Made by a program: the position numbers and the translations under genes. From the NCBI GenBank assembly GCA_018873245.2, contig JAEMBT020000001.1, positions 15,758,220 through 15,822,219 on the forward strand: a stretch of 64,000 nt of DNA, in the 5' to 3' direction. The notes beneath the pieces were generated by a model that ran no database searches, was not told where the DNA came from, and was given only the letters and a program-made list of their open reading frames with translations. Position 1 is the first letter of the stretch. Every line of letters starts with the position of its first letter. Shown here piece by piece: positions 56,991 to 64,000 of this stretch. The DNA comes from Archegozetes longisetosus (Eukaryota > Arthropoda > Arachnida > Sarcoptiformes > Trhypochthoniidae).

Positions 56991-56999
56991 TTTATGAAA

Positions 57000-57480
57000 T
57001 GTGTAGTAAATCATGTGAAGCATAAGTTCAAAATAGGGTTATAAACATTTATTTATATATTTTAAAATAAGGAACAATGTACAGTATTTTATTCCCTTCT
57101 CTCTCTGATAGAACTACTCTATTGAGAAACTTTTGATAGAACTTCCTGTGAAAATGATGTGATTGATTAAAGAAAATATTGTAGTAAACTAGTTATGAGA
57201 ACTAAAATTTAGATAATCAAGAATTACTATCAATTAAGTGTATAGATATTAATATAAATAACAAATCCTACATTTATTAAAGTTTTGATTACAAATTGAA
57301 GGCCAAATACATAGTCTAGCCTTTTCTAGTTCTGAACAATCAAATTTTCAGTTTTCAAAACTAGTTTTTAGTCATTGAAATGGTAGTAAGGTCGTTAAAA
57401 GTTAAACATTGATCTCTGATATGAGTGGCGAACAGTGTTCTGGCATCGCTTGGACAAAAGTCTGATAGTAGTTTATGAGC
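57000..57480 (+). promoter_or_regulatory. MSS upstream module (about 0.5 kb), D copy
   Basis: The module recurs at 45100-45535, 45760-46200, 50560-51000, both arms of 53607-54690, 57000-57480 and 60960-61440. It always sits 5' of an MSS promoter. Constant words are AAGGAACAATGTACAGTATT, GAGAAAC near TTGATAGAA, and CTGATATGAGTGGCGAACAG. Near its 3' end lies TGAGCTAATCAAATCACT. It may be a shared control region or part of the amplification unit. Confidence 0.6.
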
Positions 57481-57510
57481 TAATCAAATCACTTCTTTAT
57501 AATTAGGAAG

Positions 57511-57540
57511 TATAAATTTGAGTGCACAAACTTCAGTCGC
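57511..57540 (+). promoter_or_regulatory. Core promoter of copy D
   Basis: TATAAAT at 57511-57517 and initiator CTTCAGTCG at 57531. The 5'UTR intron is 57579-57665 (87 bp, GTAAGTAG...TTTATCTAG), and the start codon is 57700. Confidence 0.7.
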
Positions 57541-57699
57541 TTATTTGTCGTGACACCTCAAACTAAGCAACTTGAATTGTAAGTAGCACAATTGATTTTT
57601 ATAGTCATTTAACGAATGTTTTCTATATAAATAACTTGGATTTAACGTTCATTTCGTTTATCTAGTGATATTTGAGAATTATTAATTCGTACTGTGAAA

Positions 57700-58412
57700 A
57701 TGTCCTCCGATATCCCAGTCATCTGTGGTGTGATTGTATTAGGAAAAAGAAAAACTACGCAACTTTGTTGTCAGCGGAGATCCATTCAGAAGACGATAAA
57801 CCAAACATATTTGGAGACAAAAAGTATCATCAAGACGCATTGGCCACTTTGTTGAACGCAGTTCAAAACAAAGTGGGTTTTCACCCTAAGGCAAAGGTAA
57901 CTCCTGAGGAATTCTTTAAATATTTGGAAGGAGTTGATGGAATACCCTACCTCTTACTGGTTGGAAAAAGATCCGTGGCAAATTCTATTGATCACACAGA
58001 CTATAACAAACTCATAGATAGTTTTGATGATCTTTTCAAAACAATCCTCAAAAGCGATGCAGATGAGATAAAGGAATCTATCACAAATATGGCGAGGTCA
58101 CTGCTTACAGTGGACAATTCTAAATCTGATCGCAGTTACTTTTTCCAACATATCGTAGATTTCAGGGATGAAGATGAGTATAGATTGCATCTCATGCACT
58201 CAATTCTTCACTTCGAAAAGTCAAGTGGCAAGACAACAATAGTCAAACAATCTGGCGAAATTTCAGCTGCTGAGTACAGGTTATTGTCTGCAAAAATGAT
58301 CGCAGATGCAGATAAATTAACTAGACTGACGGAAAAAGATGTTGATGACTGGATAGATGATGTTACATCTCCTTCTGATTCAAAATTACTTTTATGCTTT
58401 GAAAAAGTTTAA
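57700..58412 (+). pseudogene. MSS-family paralog D, one frame shift near codon 16
   Basis: Start MSSDIPVICGVIVLG at 57700. The frame changes by one base at the GGAAAAAGAAAAAC run near 57741-57755. From there it is open to the stop at 58412 (KKNYATLLSAEIHSEDD, YHQDALATLLNAVQ, SDRSYFFQHIVDFRDEDE, VDDWIDDVTSPSDS, LCFEKV). The duplicated tail of C and F is absent. All else is well preserved, and promoter and 5'UTR intron are intact. Confidence 0.75.
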
Positions 58413-59120
58413 GTCTCGAGTTTTCTGAGCTTATACTCTTTATTATATGTAATGATTTAAAGATGTTGATGAAAGTAGATTAGTGCTATATATAATAATG
58501 GTATATACATATAAAAATGTATAAGTTAACTCTAAATTGCATTATTGAATCTTATTAGGAATTCTTATAAATTAAACTTTATTTCTAAGTCTTGAGACAA
58601 TCACTTTTGTCTTTAGTTTAATTCACACGTGGATTCTAACATTTAAAAATAGTTTGTTGATTGAAATTGAATAAAGTTCGATTAGAAAACCATTTTAGAG
58701 GTTCTTATCATTTGCACATAATTCCTTAAACAATGATAGTGTTTCAAAGACTATAATTGGTTAATATATTCATTAAATGTCTTTCGTTTGAAACAAAATT
58801 TAATTAGAAAATTATACACCCGTCTGAAGAAGTTTTAATTAAATGTGTTATGAACATGATCGTATTAGTTGTTCACGCAAGATTAATTTAACATAAATTT
58901 AACTGACCAACAACAGATTGACAGCATTATTGACGAGGCTCGGGAGGGTTGTTGGTCAATGACCTTCAATGACCTATATCTCAGAAACTGTGGGGTTGCA
59001 GGGCCATTTCCCATGGACTTTCTTACTCCTCTTACTATAAGCTTTAAAATGATGTATCACATGATCAGTTCTACGGAGAGGGCAAATTTTCAATGAGAAG
59101 TGGGTATCCCTCTTTTTCAA

Positions 59121-59353
59121 ATATCTTCTATAGGAGACCTCCCATACACTAAACACTGAAAATTCTAATTCCCAACACATAACTCACGCATATTATTAAG
59201 TGAAACTTGTAAGTAAGAAGACTGGTATTAACATGAAATGCATCGTAATGTAGTCTCTTTACTTACCAGTTTCGTTTAATAATATGCGTGCGTTGTGTTG
59301 CGAATTTGAATTTTCAGTGTTTAGTGTATGGGGGGTCGCCTATAGAAGATATT
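59121..59353. repeat. Hairpin (foldback) element, copy 3
   Basis: Same foldback as at 47781, between D and F, with a longer intact right arm (GTGTTTAGTGTATGGGG). Confidence 0.75.
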
Positions 59354-59831
59354 TAAAAAATTACATTGTCGTTATACTTTACTAACAAACGCGAACATCC
59401 ACAACAAGTTTAATCAAAATCAGATAGGGCCAAAATTAACGTTATCTTCTGACAAGTAATTAAGTTGAAACTTCTTCAGACGAAACTACTATTTTCTAAT
59501 TAAATTTTATCTTTCAAACAGGAGGCATTCGATGAACGCATTGGCCAATTGAAACACGATCTTTGATTCGTGAATTATGTGTAAGTAATAAGAAGTTCTA
59601 AAATGTTTCCTAATCTAACTTTGCTATATTACATGTTCTAAACTTCACAATTTGAAAATTTGAAGAATTTTAATCAACAAACTATTTCTGAATTTTAGAA
59701 TCCATGTGTGCATTGTACTAAAGACAAAAGTGATTACGTCATGACTAAGAAATAAAGTTTTTATTGATAATAACTCTTAGTAAGTTTTAGTGAGTTAATT
59801 TAGAGTAAAGATACATTTTTATATGTGTATA

Positions 59832-59835
<4 letters not shown>

Positions 59836-59866
<31 letters not shown>
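59836..59866. repeat. TA microsatellite
   Basis: TA run 3' of copy F. Confidence 0.9.
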
Positions 59867-59868
<2 letters not shown>

Positions 59869-59969
59869 AATTGTCGGTCTACTTTCATTAATATCTTTAA
59901 GTCATTATATATCGTAAAGAGTATAAGCTCGGAGAACTCGAGACAAGCCTTTGAAAAGGGTAAAATTAA

Positions 59970-60722
59970 TCACTTATCAGAGGCAGATGTAACACTAGCT
60001 ATCCAGTCATCAGTATATTTTTCGAAACATAAAGTATATTTTGGATCAGAGGGAGATGTAACTTCATCTATCCAGTCATCAGCAGATTTCCCTGTGAGTT
60101 TACTTAATTTATCTGCATCTGCGATCATCCTATTAGATAATAACTTGTACTCAACCTCCACAACCTGACCAGATTGCTTGACTATTTCTGCCTTGCCACT
60201 TGACTTTTCGAAGTGAAGAAGTGTGTGCATGAGATGCAATTTATAATCATCTTCCCTTAAATCTACGATATGCTGAAAAAAGTAACTGCGATCAGATTTA
60301 GAATTGTCCACTGTAAGTAGTGACTTCGCCATGTTCGTGAGAGATGCCCTTATCTCGTCTGCATCGCTTTTAAGGACAGTTTTGAAAAGATCATCAAAAC
60401 TATCTATGAGTTTGTTATAGTCTTTGTGTTCAATAGAATTTTCCACGGACCTCCTTGCAGATAGTAAAAGGTAAGGTATTCCATCAACTCCTTCCAAATA
60501 TTTAAAGAATTCTTCAGGAGTTACCTTTTCCTTAGGGTGAAAACCCACTTTATTTTGAACTGCGTTCAACAAAGTGGCCAATGCGTCTTGATGATACTTT
60601 TTGTCTCTAAATATGTTTCCTGTATCGTCTTCTGAATGGATTTCCGCTGACAACAAAGATGCGTAGTTTTTCTTTCGCCCTAATACAATCACACCACAGA
60701 TGACTGGGATATCGGAGGACAT
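59970..60722 (-). CDS. MSS-family paralog F, intact, chimeric
   Basis: Start MSSDIPVICGVIVLGRKKNY at 60722, 250 residues, uninterrupted. The first 75 or so residues follow copy D (LLSAEIHSEDD, VTPEEFF). From SARRSVENSIEHKDYN onward it equals copy C, including the duplicated tail motif DDWIDEVTS/DDWIASVTS. This is the best reference member of the family: no frame change at the G/A run, no signal peptide, no membrane helix. Predicted order is strand, helix, helix, helix, then a late strand cluster with YFFQHIVDLR and HLMHTLLHFE. I cannot name the function. Confidence 0.8.
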   Translation of the reverse strand: MSSDIPVICGVIVLGRKKNYASLLSAEIHSEDDTGNIFRDKKYHQDALATLLNAVQNKVGFHPKEKVTPEEFFKYLEGVDGIPYLLLSARRSVENSIEHKDYNKLIDSFDDLFKTVLKSDADEIRASLTNMAKSLLTVDNSKSDRSYFFQHIVDLREDDYKLHLMHTLLHFEKSSGKAEIVKQSGQVVEVEYKLLSNRMIADADKLSKLTGKSADDWIDEVTSPSDPKYTLCFEKYTDDWIASVTSASDK

Positions 60723-60884
60723 TTTCACAGTACGAATTAACAATTCGATAATATTACTATATAAACAAAATAAACATTAAATCAAGATTAGTCATAGAAA
60801 ATCATTCAGTAAATCACTATAGAAATCAATTGTGCTACTTACAATTCAAGTTGCTTAGTTTGAGGTGTCACGACAAATAAGCGA

Positions 60885-60910
60885 CTGAAGTTTGTGCACT
60901 CAAATTTATA
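60885..60910 (-). promoter_or_regulatory. Core promoter of copy F
   Basis: TATAAAT (60910-60904, minus) and initiator CTTCAGTCG about 20 bases downstream, as in C. In the 5'UTR intron the acceptor region has changed (CTAG replaced by TATAGT-like sequence near 60757), so splicing may differ from the other copies. Confidence 0.55.
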
Positions 60911-61577
60911 CTTCCCAATTATAAAGAAGTGATTTGATTAGCTCATAAACTACTATCAGACTTTTGTTTAAGCGATGTCAGAACACTGTTCGCCACTCAT
61001 ATCAGAGATTAATGTTTAACTTTTAATGACCTATCGTTTCAATAACTAAAACACAAGTTTTGAAAACTGAAAATTTGCTTCTTTATGATTAGAAGAAACC
61101 TGAAGATTATATTTAGCCTTAAATCTGTTATGAAAAACTTCAATGAATGTAAGTTTTGTTATACATATTAATATCTATACACTCAATTGATAATAACTTT
61201 TAATTACCTAAATTTTAGTTCTCATAACTAGTTTACTACAATAGTTTCTTTCATTAATCACATCATTTTCACATGTAATTCTATCAACAGTTTCTCAACA
61301 AAGTAAGTCTAGTAGAGAGAGAGGGAGGGAGAGGGAGAGAGAAGAAATTAAAATACTATACATTGTTCCTTATTTTAATATGTATAACTAAATGTTTATA
61401 CCTATATTTTGAACTAATACTTGTCATGATTTACTACAAGGCTCGCAAATAACCTAACCTTTAAAGTTTAGCTGTCCAATACTTGAAAGCTTTACCTTTA
61501 TCTATTATATACATTTTTATTACATATGTATACGTTACGCATTTACTGCCGTTTGCAACCAAAATTAGGGGCGAAAG

Positions 61578-61891
61578 TGGCACTTTCAACAGGATAATTC
61601 TAAGATTCATACCGCAGGATCCACTAAAGAATGGTTTCGTGTTAATAAGGTTCGGGTAATTGATTGGCCATCGATTTCTCCGGACCTTAATCCTATTGAA
61701 AACCTTTGGGGATACTCTCACGGATGGTGTTTGCCGATGGCCGACAATTTAGTGATGCAAAAGAACTCCAAAAGGCTATCATTGATGCATGGGAAAAAAT
61801 TCCTATTAAAACACTCCATGATTTAATTGATTCAATATCTAATCGTGTGTTTGAAGTTATAGGTCAAAATGGTGGTTACACCAAATACTAA
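61578..61891 (+). pseudogene. Tc1-like transposase, C-terminal fragment
   Basis: Reads [19 protein letters not shown] with the second catalytic Asp, then [16 protein letters not shown] with the third acidic residue. One frame change follows, then [20 protein letters not shown] and the end IGQNGGYTKY. The N-terminal half is missing. Confidence 0.8.
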
Positions 61892-61899
61892 AATTGTAA

Positions 61900-62130
61900 T
61901 TAATTGGTGTTAAAAAGTTTTCAAATGTTTTGAGTTTATCCTAACTTCGGATCCCTTAATTGAAATTTTGCTGTCACACGTTCTGTGTGCGGGCGTTTCT
62001 GTTAAAACCCGAGCATGTAATTCAGGGTAATATTATAAATTTATATTCCAAAACTCATTTAATTGGGTTTAGTGGTTAGTGAGTAATTGCTTAGTAATTT
62101 ATGAGCTTATTCTAACTTCTAACACTGTAG
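61900..62130. other. Non-coding junction
   Basis: Short spacer between the Tc1 relic and the truncated gypsy copy. The abrupt start of pol homology near 62132 has no LTR or target repeat that I can see. Confidence 0.45.
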
Positions 62131-62131
62131 A

Positions 62132-64000
62132 TTATGGAAAAATATTTTTTTGGATGAGGAACAAGAAAAAGCATTCAATGCGTTAAAGAAAGCCATTTGC
62201 AACTCACCTATTCTTGTTCATTTCAATAACAAATTGCCAATAGAAATCCATACAGATGGTAGCCTCAAAGGTATTGGTGGAGCCTTTTATCATATCATTG
62301 ACGGACAATGTCACCCATTCTGTTTTGTAAGCTGGCTTTTGCATAACGCTGAGAAAAACTATTCAATACCAGAAATAGAATGTTTAGCTATCGTTAAGGT
62401 GACCATTAAATGTCAAAAATACTCGATGGGTGTACATTTCGTAATCGTTACAGACCACTTGGCTCTTAAGTGGATGTCAGAGAAGCAAAGTCTAAATCAT
62501 AGACTGACTCGCTGGTTTCTTCACCTACAAAATTTTGACTATACTATAAAGCATAGAAGCGGCAAATTGAATGTTGTTTCAGATGCCTTAAGTAGATTCA
62601 CCGTCTACGAACCTGAGATCCTTGATAACAATTTAGAAAAACATTACCTCATCAAGCGATGAGCAGTTAAACCATGAAGTTGATATACCTAAAAGACAGA
62701 AATCTGACCACTACTTTGGAAAAATTTATGAGCTAATTAAAAATCCCTCTAAATGCAAAGATGGAAAACTCTTGAATGAGAACGTTATTAATAGGGGTAT
62801 TCTTAATAAACGTATAAAAATTAATAATGAAAGAAAATTAGTTGTATGCATACAGACAGAACTCATTCTCGATGTACTTTTCTCATACCATGATGACCTT
62901 TTAAGTGGAGCTCACTTAGGAATAAATAAAACCCTAGATAAAATAGCTAACCGCTATTACTGGCCAAATATGAAATCGGATATAATTGAATATGTGAACT
63001 CATGTAAAGACTGTCAAACCAAAAAGAAACCTTGCCTCCCACAAGCAGGTTTAATGATTTCAATAACAACAGATGCTCCATTCGAGGTGCTTGGTATTGA
63101 CTTTCTCGACAGGTTCAAACTTTCTAAACAAGGGAATACATACATTAATGCTGCTACAGACTATTTCACCAAGTGGGCTATTTGTAAAGCAGTGCCGGCT
63201 GCCACAAAAGAGGCAGCTGCAGACTTTATTATTGAAAACTTTATTTGTATCTTTGGCACTCCAAAGACTCTACTTAGAGATAGGGGTGTACAATTCAGAG
63301 CCCACTTCAGTCAAGCCATATATGAAAGACTAGTAATTAGACATGTAACTACGACCTCATATCATCCGCAGTGCAACGGATTGACTGAAAAATATAACCA
63401 AACACTAGCTAAAATGATATCTAATTATGTGTCTAAATCTCAAGACAATTGGGACAGAGGTTTGCAGTGGGTAACATTCTCTTACAATACTTCCCTTAAT
63501 GCTACTACAGGATACTCGCCATTCAGATTACTCTTTGGTAGAGAGCCAGTACTGCCTCCAGATAGAGTTACAAATGTTCCAATCTCAGGCGTTTGGTTTG
63601 AAGACCAATACCTCGAAACCTTAGACTATTCTATTAAAGTTGCTGAGAACATTCGTAAGGCTGTAGAAAGGAACACATCTTACTATGACAAGCGCCACCG
63701 AAATTCCACTTTCAAAGAACGAGACTCTGTGCTCGCATTTTATCCGACTAGAATAGTAGAAAATCAGAAAAACTTTTACACCCTTTTCATGGTCCATTTA
63801 CCATCAAAAAATGCTATGCTAACGGAGTAAACTATGAAGTTGAGGGATCCTTAAACGGTAGGAAAATCGTGCTAGACTGCGTTCATGTCAGTAGAATTAA
63901 ACCGTACTCCGACAGAAAAACTAATATCGAGATTAGAAGCACTGACAGCAGACGACTTGGATCTTAAGACAAACCACTACGAGGACACTAACGGAACTGA
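62132..64000 (+). pseudogene. Second gypsy pol copy, 5'-truncated, runs off the window
   Basis: Same family as the element at 23.7-34.5 kb but opposite orientation. It begins inside the RNase H region (EEQEKAFNALKKAIC, then IHTDGSLKGIGG). The frame changes near 62650, and integrase follows: HLGINKT...CKDCQ finger, LGIDFLDRF, RDRGVQF where the Asp of the second DDE position is kept, GLTEKYNQ. The C-terminal YDKRHRN...FYPTRIVE domain comes next, with another shift near 63775. Where the first copy has TGA, this copy keeps Trp (QDNWDRGLQWV). It is 85-90 percent similar by eye, so an older or separate lineage copy. Confidence 0.85.

Larger units (their letters stand above)
58620..60722. repeat. 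Segmental duplicate of 48240-50323
   Basis: The palindrome centre, hairpin element, 3' flank, TA run and MSS gene recur here in the same orientation as 48240-50323. Only short indels separate them until the 5' quarter of the gene, where F instead resembles D. Confidence 0.8.

Overview
The window is AT-rich eukaryotic nuclear DNA. Supporting signs are spliced genes with short GT-AG introns (44, 87, 144 and 715 bp), TATA and initiator-type promoters, and a dense mix of metazoan transposon families: Merlin, mariner, Tc1, hAT MITEs, FLYWCH-MULE and env-bearing Ty3/gypsy. The combination of an mpaB-type oxygenase, a two-domain GNAT and an errantivirus-like element suggests an arthropod, perhaps a mite or other arachnid. 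That placement is inference. No bacterial gene organisation is present.

Layout. 1-2.4 kb is a duplicated, repeat-built block with inverted termini and an 18-bp tandem array. 2.9-4.0 kb is a broken Merlin transposase. 4.2-5.1 kb holds a perfect hairpin and two tandem arrays. 5.45-6.5 kb is a two-exon GNAT acetyltransferase (+). 7.4-7.8 kb is a hAT MITE with its target duplication. 9.0-10.7 kb is a spliced mpaB-like oxygenase (-) with a late frame break. 11.8-21.5 kb is mostly non-coding, with an inverted-repeat composite around a truncated mariner, MITEs and worn transposase remnants. 21.7-34.5 kb is a four-layer nest: a Tc1-type transposon with long TIRs is split by an env-bearing Ty3/gypsy element (338-bp LTRs, ATAT duplication), whose gag is split in turn by a 669-bp solo LTR (AAAT duplication). 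Between env and the polypurine tract the gypsy element carries an antisense, intron-containing, Polycomb-type chromodomain gene. 35.5-37.9 kb holds a mariner split by a second hAT MITE, and a solo LTR. 38.1-39.1 kb is a two-exon fragment of an NAALADase-like M28 peptidase with a conserved metal-site Asp changed to Gly. 40-43.4 kb holds a DDE transposase remnant and a FLYWCH-MULE with tandem-repeat TIRs.

43.6-61.4 kb is the most unusual region: seven paralogous copies of a protein family of about 240-260 residues that I cannot name. There are five MSS-type and two MSQ-type copies, set in head-to-head and tail-to-tail palindromes, with a shared TATA/initiator promoter, a 5'UTR intron and a shared upstream module of about 0.5 kb. 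Two MSS copies read through from the common start, although one of them ends at an early in-frame stop. Three MSS copies are shifted at the same G/A run near codon 16. One copy looks like a conversion chimera of two neighbours. Length and predicted fold order (short N-terminal strand, helices, then a late aromatic strand cluster) recall cytolytic Cyt-like pore-forming proteins, but this is only a hypothesis. The window ends in a second, 5'-truncated gypsy pol copy.

How it fits together. The three single-copy host-type genes (GNAT, mpaB-like, peptidase fragment) are unrelated islands in transposon-rich DNA. The paralog cluster behaves as one expanding unit by inverted duplication and gene conversion.
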